Assembly: GCA_021413665.1 (NCBI GenBank)
Contig: JAIOPW010000387.1
Coordinates: 1 to 9,529, forward strand
Reading direction: 5' to 3'
From: Rhodocyclales bacterium
GTDB taxonomy: Bacteria > Pseudomonadota > Gammaproteobacteria > Burkholderiales > Rhodocyclaceae
DNA length: 9,529 nt
Of the stretch, positions 1 to 5,397 are shown piece after piece. How positions within the stretch are numbered: position 1 is the stretch's first letter; each line of letters opens with the position of its first letter. The notes beneath the pieces are model-generated. The model saw only the letters and a list, made by a program, of their open reading frames with translations, made no database searches and had not been told where the DNA came from. The position numbers and the translations under genes were made by a program.

Positions 1-441
1 GGCCAGCGCCACCCGCTGTTGCTGGCCGCCGGACAGTTCGTGCGGAAACCTTTCGCCGCGGCCCGACAGGCCGATCAGTTCCAGCATTTCGTCAACGCGT
101 CGCCGTCTTGCCGGCGCCGACTCCTGGCGCAGGCCGAAGCCGACATTGGCGGCGACCGACAGATGGGGGAACAATGCGTAGTCTTGGAACACCATGCCGA
201 CATGGCGCGATTCGGCCGGCATCAGGAAATTGTCGCCGGCAATCGTCACGCCGTTAAGGCGGATGCTGCCCGTCGCGGGTGCTTCGAAGCCGGCGATCAG
301 GCGCAGCATGGTGGTCTTGCCGCAGCCCGAAGACCCCAGCAGACAGGCAATCTGCCCCGCTTCCAGCGCAAAGGAAATATCGCGCACCACGGCCTGCTTG
401 CCGTAGGCATGGCTGACGCGGTCGACTTCGAGAATAGGCAT
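1..441 (-). CDS. fbpC: Ferric iron ABC transporter ATP-binding protein (FbpC-like), 3' end cut by window edge
   Basis: This is the nucleotide-binding subunit of an ABC importer; it hydrolyses ATP at the cytoplasmic face of the inner membrane to drive uptake, here probably of Fe3+. The minus strand is open from an ATG at 441 to the window edge (147 codons seen; the family is usually about 340-350 residues). The visible half has a Walker A motif GSSGCGKTT at residues 36-44, the Q-loop Gln at 86 (VFQDYALFPH) and the ABC signature LSGGQQQRVALA at 136-147. Walker B, the H-loop and any C-terminal regulatory domain lie outside. It diverges from the fused permease gene across a 45-bp gap holding a Fur-like palindrome. 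The name rests on that context and on the binding-protein gene nearby; the ATPase alone could serve a spermidine or sulfate system. No clear Shine-Dalgarno sequence precedes the ATG. An in-frame TTG at 471 is a less likely start. Confidence 0.85.
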   Translation of the reverse strand, partial: MPILEVDRVSHAYGKQAVVRDISFALEAGQIACLLGSSGCGKTTMLRLIAGFEAPATGSIRLNGVTIAGDNFLMPAESRHVGMVFQDYALFPHLSVAANVGFGLRQESAPARRRRVDEMLELIGLSGRGERFPHELSGGQQQRVALA

Positions 442-453
442 ACTGACAGGGAA

Positions 454-472
454 GATGAGAGTCGTTCTCAAT
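454..472. promoter_or_regulatory. Fur-like operator between divergent fbpC and fbpB
   Basis: The core TGAGAGTCGTTCTCA (456-470) is an inverted repeat with TGAGA/TCTCA arms and a 5-base centre. This resembles the 7-1-7 Fur box form (TGAGAAt-n-aTTCTCA). It sits between the two divergent iron-transport starts and next to the -10 elements, where a bound repressor would block both. Identification is by pattern and context, not by a profile score. Confidence 0.6.
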
Positions 473-478
473 TATAAT
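471..478. promoter_or_regulatory. Self-complementary -10 element serving fbpB and possibly fbpC
   Basis: ATTATAAT is its own reverse complement, so it presents a perfect TATAAT on the plus strand (473-478) and on the minus strand (476-471). On the plus strand a start point 8-9 bases downstream falls at the GTG codon of the permease (487). On the minus strand it would give a leader of about 20-25 bases for the ATPase. I see no good -35 hexamer at 16-18 bp spacing in either direction. Confidence 0.5.
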
Positions 479-486
479 CCTTTGTC

Positions 487-2142
487 GTGTCCCGCCCATC
501 CAACTTCCCGCTGCTTCAGGCTGTCTCTTTCGCGCTCGCCGTGCTGGTCGCTTTGCCGGTGCTGGCGGTTGGTACCAATCTGCTGACGGGCGGCACCGGC
601 GAGACATGGGGCCATCTGATGGCGACTGTTCTTCCGGAGTACGTCGCGAATTCGATCTGGCTTTGCCTCGGCGTCGGCGTCGGTGTTGCCGCGATGGGTA
701 CCGGAGCCGCCTGGCTGGTGGCACTGAACGATTTTCCCGGCCGGCGAATTGCGGAATGGGCGCTGCTGCTCCCGATGGCGATGCCGGCCTATGTGCTGGC
801 CTACACCTATACCGATTTCCTGCAATACGTCGGGCCTGTGCAGACCGGTCTGCGCGAGAGCTTCGGCTGGAACAAGGGCGACTATTGGTTTCCCGACGTG
901 CGTTCTTTGGGTGGCGCCATCGTTCTGTTCTCGTGCGTGCTCTATCCCTACGTCTACCTGCTGGTACGCACCGCGTTTCTCGAACGCGCCGGGGGCATGA
1001 TTGAGGCCGCGCGCGCGCTCGGCCTCAGTCCCTGGCAGGGCTTCTGGCGTGTCTCGATTCCGCTGGCGCGGCCGGCGATTGCGGCGGGAATGGCGCTGGC
1101 GTTGATGGAGGCGCTGGCCGACTACGGCACCGTTGCCTACTTCGCGGTGCAGACCTTCACCACCGGCATTTACCGCGCGTGGTTTTCGCTGGGCGATCGT
1201 GTCGCTGCGGCGCAACTTGCCGCAGCACTGCTCGGCTTCGTCGCCTTGTTGATCCTGCTCGAACGCGTCAGCCGGGGTCGGGCGCGCTACCACGACGGCA
1301 GCGGCCGTCGCCGCGCTACGCGCCAGGTTCTCACTGGGTGGCGCGTGCTGTTGGCACAGTTCGGCTGCGCAATTCCCGTTTTCATTGGCTTCCTGCTTCC
1401 GGCCTTGCTGTTGCTGCGGCTTGCCATGGGTGACACGGGCGAACAGGTAGACGGCTTTGGCGGGCGTTTTCTGGTCCTTGCAAGAAACAGCTTTGTCCTG
1501 GCGGCGTTAACAGCGGTGCTCGCAGCATTTCTGGCAATGCTGCTTGGTTTCGCCGCGCGCGACGGAAAACTGCTGTCGCGCCTGGCGGGACGTATCGTCG
1601 GTCTGGGCTACGCGGTACCAGGTTCGGTGATCGCCGTCGGCGTGCTGATCCCGGTCACTCGGCTGGATCATTTGCTGGCAGGCATGTGGCAACAACTGAC
1701 CGGCGTCAATCCGGGACTGATCCTCACCGGCGGCATCGCCGCGCTGGTGTATGCCTATCTCGCGCGCTTTCTTGCCATTGCGTTGCAGACCGTGGAAGCC
1801 GGCTTCGCACGCATTACCCCCAGCATGGAAGCAGCCGCGCGCAGTCTCGGCAGCAGCCCCGGTGAAACCTTGCGCCGCGTGCATATGCCGCTGATGCGCG
1901 GCAGCCTGCTGACTGCCTCGCTACTGGTGTTTGTCGATGTGATGAAGGAACTGCCGGCAACTCTTGTGATGCGGCCCTTCAACTTCGACACGCTGGCGAC
2001 GCAAACCTTCACGCTGGCGGCCGACGAACGCCTGGCCGAAGCGTCGAGTGCTGCGTTGGCCATTGTCGCCGTCGGTCTGCTGCCCATCATCCTGCTGGCC
2101 AGGCAGATCGCTGCCGGGCGCAGCGAAGTAAGTTCCTGTTAA
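487..2142 (+). CDS. fbpB: Ferric iron ABC transporter, fused permease protein (FbpB-like)
   Basis: This integral inner-membrane protein of 551 residues forms the channel of an Fe3+ importer. It is a tandem fusion of two binding-protein-dependent permease domains, the usual architecture for FbpB/SfuB-type proteins. Each half carries an EAA loop, the cytoplasmic helix that docks on the ATPase: EAARALGLSPWQGFWRVSIP from residue 173 and EAARSLGSSPGETLRRVHMP from 448. Hydrophobic helices recur throughout (for example 13-29, 58-80, 91-107, 141-161, 290-312, 333-355, 524-538), with a basic linker near 259-285. The start is GTG at 487: an in-frame TAA lies at 475-477, inside the -10 box, so no start further upstream is possible. 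The next ATG (619) would remove the first membrane helix. No Shine-Dalgarno sequence is visible. Its stop overlaps that of the convergent CDGSH gene. Fur-type iron repression is inferred from the operator at 454-472. Confidence 0.9.
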   Translation: MSRPSNFPLLQAVSFALAVLVALPVLAVGTNLLTGGTGETWGHLMATVLPEYVANSIWLCLGVGVGVAAMGTGAAWLVALNDFPGRRIAEWALLLPMAMPAYVLAYTYTDFLQYVGPVQTGLRESFGWNKGDYWFPDVRSLGGAIVLFSCVLYPYVYLLVRTAFLERAGGMIEAARALGLSPWQGFWRVSIPLARPAIAAGMALALMEALADYGTVAYFAVQTFTTGIYRAWFSLGDRVAAAQLAAALLGFVALLILLERVSRGRARYHDGSGRRRATRQVLTGWRVLLAQFGCAIPVFIGFLLPALLLLRLAMGDTGEQVDGFGGRFLVLARNSFVLAALTAVLAAFLAMLLGFAARDGKLLSRLAGRIVGLGYAVPGSVIAVGVLIPVTRLDHLLAGMWQQLTGVNPGLILTGGIAALVYAYLARFLAIALQTVEAGFARITPSMEAAARSLGSSPGETLRRVHMPLMRGSLLTASLLVFVDVMKELPATLVMRPFNFDTLATQTFTLAADERLAEASSAALAIVAVGLLPIILLARQIAAGRSEVSSC

Positions 2143-2378
2143 AGGGATTTGTGGCTGCCGTCGCAAAGTGCACCGGTGGCACTGTGTTTGCAGCCGCAGA
2201 AATACGCGGTCTTGCTCTCTTCCGCGGTGTGCTTTATCGGGGAGAACTCGGAGCCCTTGTGGCTGCCGTCACAGAAGGGCTGCGACTTGCTCTTGCCGCA
2301 AGAGCACCACCAGTAGTCCTTGCCTTTTTCCACATTGACGGCGAAAGGGGTTTTTGCTGCGATTTCGGGCTTGGACAT
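2139..2378 (-). CDS. Tandem CDGSH-type iron-sulfur protein
   Basis: This small protein of 79 residues has two CDGSH zinc-finger-like motifs, each expected to bind a [2Fe-2S] cluster with three Cys and one His. The first, C25-x-C27 ... P-F-C36-DGSH40, matches the family pattern fully. The second, C61-x-C63 ... A-L-C72-DGSH76, keeps all four ligands but has Ala where Pro is usual. There is no membrane anchor or signal peptide, so it is probably cytosolic, unlike mitochondrial mitoNEET. The ATG at 2378 follows a GGAGAG ribosome site by about 6 bases. Neighbours are iron-uptake genes on both sides, which suggests a link to iron or cluster status, but the role of bacterial tandem CDGSH proteins is poorly defined. 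The gene could be read through from fbpA, 175 bp upstream on the same strand, or from its own promoter near 2411. Confidence 0.9.
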   Translation of the reverse strand: MSKPEIAAKTPFAVNVEKGKDYWWCSCGKSKSQPFCDGSHKGSEFSPIKHTAEESKTAYFCGCKHSATGALCDGSHKSL

Positions 2379-2410
2379 GGTTGCTCTCCGGGGTCATTGG
2401 GGGAGAGCGG

Positions 2411-2416
2411 ACTATA
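2411..2416 (-). promoter_or_regulatory. Possible -10 element for the CDGSH gene
   Basis: The minus strand reads TATAGT here, 32 bases before the ATG at 2378, which would leave a leader of about 25 bases containing the GGAGAG ribosome site. No convincing -35 is present at 16-18 bp. The gene may instead be served by readthrough from fbpA. Confidence 0.3.
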
Positions 2417-2442
2417 GAGGCATTCGAGCCACTGCGTAACTG

Positions 2443-2470
2443 CGGGACGGGAACAGATTGTTCCTCCCCG
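2443..2470. other. Intergenic hairpin between fbpA and the CDGSH gene
   Basis: The arms GGAACA (2450-2455) and TGTTCC (2459-2464) pair perfectly around a 3-base GAT loop. An outer CGGG (2443-2446) pairs with CCCG (2467-2470) across a small internal loop. No T-run follows on either strand, so it is not a typical intrinsic terminator. It may be an operator or an mRNA processing or stability element of an fbpA-CDGSH transcript. Confidence 0.45.
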
Positions 2471-2553
2471 CCAAACAATCTTCCGGGGCGTGAAAGTCGG
2501 CGCTGGTGATACGGCGGTACCGTTAAGTTGCCGCAGTGGGTGGCGGCAGCTTG

Positions 2554-3567
2554 CTACTTCCAGCCGGCTCGATCGTAGATTCGCTGCGCGGCAGCGGCAT
2601 TTTTTGCCAGCGTCGCGACCGGCAGATTGTCCGCCTTGAACTTGCCCATGGCATCGAGCGCCGGGTTCTTGACCACGACGCTTGCCACCGCCGGCCATTC
2701 GTTGTTGCCATCGGCGAAGTAGCGCTGGGCATCGTCGCCGGCAAGGTATTCGAGGAAGCGGATCGCGGAGTCCTTGTTCGGCGCCGTCTTGAGCATGCCG
2801 CCGCCGGAGATGTTGATGTGCGCGCCAAAGCTCTTCTGGTTCGGCCAGATGATGGCGATTCGTTCCATCAGGCGCTGATCCTCAGGCTTTGTCGAACGTA
2901 GCAGGCGTGCGAGGTAATAGCTGTTGGAGACGGCGACACCGCATTCGCCGGCCGCGACGGACTTGATCTGGTCTGTGTCGCCGCCCTTGGGTGTGCGCGC
3001 AAAATTGGCGACCACGCCACGCGCCCATTCTTCGGCTTTCGCTTCGCCCATGTGCGCGATCAGCGCGGCCATCAGCGAGATGTTGTAGGGGTGGCTACCC
3101 GAGCGCGAGCACACCTTGCCCCTCAGCCGGGGATGGGCCAGATCTTCATAGTTCTGTACCTCGTCCGGTTTCACCATATCCTTTTTGGCGATGATGACGC
3201 GGGCGCGGATCGAGAAGGCGAACCAGTCTGGGCTGCGCAGGCTGGCCGGGATGCGTTCTTCAAGGATTTTCGACTTGACCGGAGCGAACAGGCCAAGTTC
3301 GTCGGCTTTGGCAAGGCGCGCCGCGTCCACAGTGAGAAAGATGTCCGCCGGGCTGTTGGCGCCCTCGTTGCGAATGCGTTCAAGGAGTTCGTCTTCCTTT
3401 GCCTCGATGCGATTGATCCTGATTCCGGTCTGGCGGGTGAAGTTCGAGTAGAGCGCCTCGTCGGTCTGGTAGTGGCGTGCGGAATACAGGTTGAGTACTT
3501 TTTCCTGGGCCGAGGCAGGGGCGACGCCAAGCGCGAGGAGGGCGAGAAGTCGAATGATCGCATTCAT
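2554..3567 (-). CDS. fbpA: Periplasmic Fe(III)-binding protein of an ABC importer (FbpA/FutA-like)
   Basis: This extracytoplasmic solute-binding protein of 337 residues captures Fe3+ and delivers it to the permease. A signal peptide is clear: hydrophobic residues 4-15, then APASA ending at 20, with the mature protein starting near QEKVLNLYSARHY. The candidate iron ligands stand where the FutA/FbpA transferrin-like fold expects them: H32/Y33 near the mature N-terminus, Y161 (SGSHPYN) and the tyrosine pair Y217-Y218 (SNSYYLARL). The length is typical. The gene lies on the opposite strand from the permease, with the CDGSH gene between them, rather than at the head of an fbpABC operon. A promoter with a Fur-like box in its spacer lies at 3601-3629. 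The ATG at 3567 lacks an obvious Shine-Dalgarno sequence, but the signal peptide fixes it well. The metal could in principle be another trivalent ion; iron is favoured by ligands and context. Confidence 0.92.
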   Translation of the reverse strand: MNAIIRLLALLALGVAPASAQEKVLNLYSARHYQTDEALYSNFTRQTGIRINRIEAKEDELLERIRNEGANSPADIFLTVDAARLAKADELGLFAPVKSKILEERIPASLRSPDWFAFSIRARVIIAKKDMVKPDEVQNYEDLAHPRLRGKVCSRSGSHPYNISLMAALIAHMGEAKAEEWARGVVANFARTPKGGDTDQIKSVAAGECGVAVSNSYYLARLLRSTKPEDQRLMERIAIIWPNQKSFGAHINISGGGMLKTAPNKDSAIRFLEYLAGDDAQRYFADGNNEWPAVASVVVKNPALDAMGKFKADNLPVATLAKNAAAAQRIYDRAGWK

Positions 3568-3600
3568 GGAGAGGGATTTCGGGGAAATGAGATGCCTTAT

Positions 3601-3629
3601 ATTGTATTAATAATCATTCGCATTGACAA
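3601..3629 (-). promoter_or_regulatory. fbpA promoter
   Basis: Read on the minus strand, TTGTCA (3629-3624) is followed after exactly 17 bases by TACAAT (3606-3601). These are good sigma-70 -35 and -10 matches (5 of 6 for the -10). Transcription should start near 3594, giving a leader of about 27 bases. The spacer is AT-rich and carries a Fur-like sequence. Confidence 0.7.
3603..3621 (-). promoter_or_regulatory. Fur-like operator in the fbpA promoter spacer
   Basis: Read on the minus strand, GCGAATGATTATTAATACA matches the 19-bp consensus GATAATGATAATCATTATC at about 12 positions, including the central AATGAT-ATTA run. It overlaps the spacer and the -10 hexamer, so iron-loaded Fur would exclude RNA polymerase. 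The assignment is supported by the iron-binding gene it precedes. Confidence 0.6.
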
Positions 3630-3632
3630 GGC

Positions 3633-3657
3633 AAAAAATTGACGACCCAAGGTCGCC
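3633..3657 (-). terminator. Intrinsic terminator of the NlpC/P60 gene
   Basis: On the minus strand, GGCGACC (3657-3651) and GGTCGTC (3647-3641) form a 7-bp stem with one G-U pair around a TTG loop. An AATTTTTT tract (3640-3633) follows. It lies 13 bp past the peptidase stop codon and ends 3 bp before the -35 of the fbpA promoter, cleanly separating the two minus-strand transcripts. Confidence 0.8.
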
Positions 3658-3670
3658 CCGACAGGCCTTG

Positions 3671-4183
3671 TCAGTCCGGGTTAACTCGGCGGGCGCCGTT
3701 GAAGCGCTTCGTCCAGTAGCCATCGCGCAGATCCTCGATGCGAACGCGGCCACCGCTACGTGGCGCGTGGACGAACTGGTTGTCGCCGACATAGATGCCG
3801 ACATGGGAGAACGCGCGGCGCATGGTGTTGAAGAAGACCAAGTCTCCCGGACGCAGTTCATCCTTGCTGATTTCCTGTCCCGACTTGCTCATTTCCCTTG
3901 AACTGCGCGGCAGGATCAAGCCGACACCTTCACGGAAAACGTGGCTGACAAAACCGGAACAATCAAAGCCGGCTTCGGGCGAACTGCCACCACGGCGATA
4001 GCGAATACCAAGCAGATCCATGGCCTGGTCGATCGCATCCTGGGCCGTGGCCGTGGCACGGTCCACGAAAGACACGGGCGACGACGGCGGAACCACGATG
4101 GGTTCATCTGCCCGTACCGAGGATGAGAATATCAGTGCTGCGAGAAGAAAAACTCTCACAATTTGAAGGGGTATTCCTTGCAT
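3671..4183 (-). CDS. Secreted NlpC/P60-family peptidoglycan endopeptidase
   Basis: This 170-residue protein is expected to cleave peptide stems of peptidoglycan in the periplasm; the family commonly cuts the D-Glu-diaminopimelate bond. The N-terminus is a signal peptide (hydrophobic 11-20, likely cut after SVRA at residue 25). A short linker leads into the NlpC/P60 domain from about 46 to 168. The catalytic Cys is C75 in FDCSGFV, the His is H127 in FSHVGIYVG, and the third polar residue is H139 in QFVHAPRSGG. It has no LysM or SH3 domain, so it is a compact single-domain form. An in-frame TAG at 4195-4193 sits inside the -10 box, making ATG 4183 the first possible start. A GTG at 4159 (residue 9) would also give a good signal peptide but lacks a well-spaced ribosome site. 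The gene diverges from acuI and is separated from fbpA by a terminator, so a link to iron uptake is not implied. Confidence 0.9.
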   Translation of the reverse strand: MQGIPLQIVRVFLLAALIFSSSVRADEPIVVPPSSPVSFVDRATATAQDAIDQAMDLLGIRYRRGGSSPEAGFDCSGFVSHVFREGVGLILPRSSREMSKSGQEISKDELRPGDLVFFNTMRRAFSHVGIYVGDNQFVHAPRSGGRVRIEDLRDGYWTKRFNGARRVNPD

Positions 4184-4191
4184 GGGGTCGG

Positions 4192-4220
4192 ACTATAGCC
4201 TTGATCGGGCAAGCCTGCAA
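4192..4220 (-). promoter_or_regulatory. Promoter of the NlpC/P60 gene
   Basis: On the minus strand, TTGCAG (4220-4215) is followed after 17 bases by TATAGT (4197-4192). Only 8 bases separate the -10 from the ATG at 4183, so the transcript would begin at or within a few bases of the start codon. Confidence 0.55.
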
Positions 4221-4265
4221 ACCCTCGATGCTTTCTGATTCAGCGCCTTGTAAGTATCGCCTGGC

Positions 4266-4271
4266 TATAAT
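4266..4271 (+). promoter_or_regulatory. -10 element of the acuI-prpE unit
   Basis: A perfect TATAAT lies 71 bases before the GTG at 4343, giving a predicted leader of about 65 bases. The -35 region at 17-bp spacing (GCGCCT) is poor, so an activator may be needed. I found no strong dyad in the leader to suggest which one. Confidence 0.45.
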
Positions 4272-4342
4272 CGTTCGCACCCAGTACGCAGAAAATCACA
4301 CAAAGCCGGCGGCTGACTGCGCGCCAAATCGAGGAGGCTATC

Positions 4343-5344
4343 GTGGGTTTCAAGGCTTACCTGATCAATCAGGAAGAAGGCAAGGTCGTCAGTCGCTTCG
4401 TCGACATGGACGAGTCGCAACTGGATCCGGGCGAAGTTATCATCGCCGTCACCCATTCCAGCATCAATTACAAGGACGCCCTGGCGGCAACAGGCGCCGG
4501 GCGCATCATCCGCCGTTTTCCCTGCGTCGGCGGCATCGACCTCGCCGGGCGGGTTACTGCCAGCTCGGACGTCCGGTTCAAGGCGGGCGACGAGGTGTTG
4601 GCGACCAGCTACGACATCGGCGTCGCCCATCACGGCGGTTATGCCGAGGTGGCCCGCGTGCCTGCCGACTGGGTGGTCAAGCTGCCGACCGGCCTTTCGC
4701 GCAGCGACGCCATGGCCCTGGGCACCGCCGGTTTCACCGCCGGGCTGGCGGTGGTGCGCATGGAGCACGATGGCCTGAAGCCGGAGAACGGGCCGGTCAT
4801 CGTTTCGGGTGCCACCGGCGGCGTCGGCAGCATCGCGATCGAAATACTTGCCAAGCGCGGTTACGACGTCGTCGCCCTCACCGGCAAGGAAGCGGAAACC
4901 GGTTACCTGAAGCGCCTGGGTGCCAGCGAGGTCATGCTGCGCCAGTCGCTCGACCTGGCGAAGATCAAGCCGCTCGGTAAGGAAACCTGGGCTGGCGCGG
5001 TGGACAATCTCGGCGGCGATGTCCTGGCCTGGATGGCCAGCACCATGAAGGTCGGCGGTACCCTGGCGTCGATCGGCCTCGCTGCCAACTTCAGCCTGAA
5101 CACGACCGTGATGCCCTTCATCCTGCGCGGCGTCAGCCTGCTCGGGATCGATTCCGTGAATTGTGCGATGGCGCGGCGCGCGGAAGTCTGGCAGCACCTG
5201 GCGACGGACATGCGTCCCGCGCATCTGACTCCGGGAGCCGACAGCATGGTTCGCGCGGTAGCCTTCGCCGACTTGCCGGCGGCCTTCGACGACTACATCG
5301 AGGGGCGGGCCAGAGGGCGCGTCGTCGTCAATATTGTGCCCTGA
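4343..5344 (+). CDS. acuI: Acrylyl-CoA reductase-type NADPH quinone oxidoreductase (AcuI/YhdH family)
   Basis: This 333-residue medium-chain dehydrogenase/reductase is expected to reduce acryloyl-CoA to propionyl-CoA with NADPH in the cytosol. The N-terminal GroES-like half contains SSINYKDALAATG (39-51), characteristic of the YhdH/AcuI group, and no structural-zinc cysteine cluster. The Rossmann half has the cofactor loop SGATGGVGS (155-163), and the C-terminus ends RGRVVVNIVP as in the family. The start is GTG 4343, preceded by a strong GAGGAGG ribosome site about 6 bases away. prpE follows 53 bp downstream on the same strand with its own ribosome site, so cotranscription is likely. The pair suggests a route from acrylate or 3-hydroxypropionate to propionyl-CoA. 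Substrate specificity cannot be proven from sequence; YhdH homologues are widespread and sometimes serve only to detoxify acryloyl-CoA. Confidence 0.88.
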   Translation: MGFKAYLINQEEGKVVSRFVDMDESQLDPGEVIIAVTHSSINYKDALAATGAGRIIRRFPCVGGIDLAGRVTASSDVRFKAGDEVLATSYDIGVAHHGGYAEVARVPADWVVKLPTGLSRSDAMALGTAGFTAGLAVVRMEHDGLKPENGPVIVSGATGGVGSIAIEILAKRGYDVVALTGKEAETGYLKRLGASEVMLRQSLDLAKIKPLGKETWAGAVDNLGGDVLAWMASTMKVGGTLASIGLAANFSLNTTVMPFILRGVSLLGIDSVNCAMARRAEVWQHLATDMRPAHLTPGADSMVRAVAFADLPAAFDDYIEGRARGRVVVNIVP

Positions 5345-5397
5345 AGAAAAGACACTCCAGCCTTACCACGCCAAACAAAAAACCAACGAGGATCGTC

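Noticed and set aside
472..1293. Long minus-strand open frame (273 codons) opposite fbpB
   Set aside because: It is rich in Arg, Gln and His with no domain, lies fully antisense to a clear permease, and is the usual shadow of high-GC coding DNA.
2529..2548. TGCCGC/GCGGCA hairpin just past the fbpA stop as a terminator
   Set aside because: The 6-bp stem has an 8-base loop and no T-run follows on the minus strand, so I could not support termination there.
4265..5224. Long minus-strand open frame (319 codons) opposite acuI
   Set aside because: It is antisense to a gene with clear family motifs, has no ribosome site or domain, and reads as low-complexity shadow.
5161..5397. 79-codon upstream extension of prpE
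   Set aside because: It overlaps acuI out of frame, adds Arg/Gly-rich residues absent from the family, and the ATG at 5398 has a proper ribosome site and the expected N-terminus.
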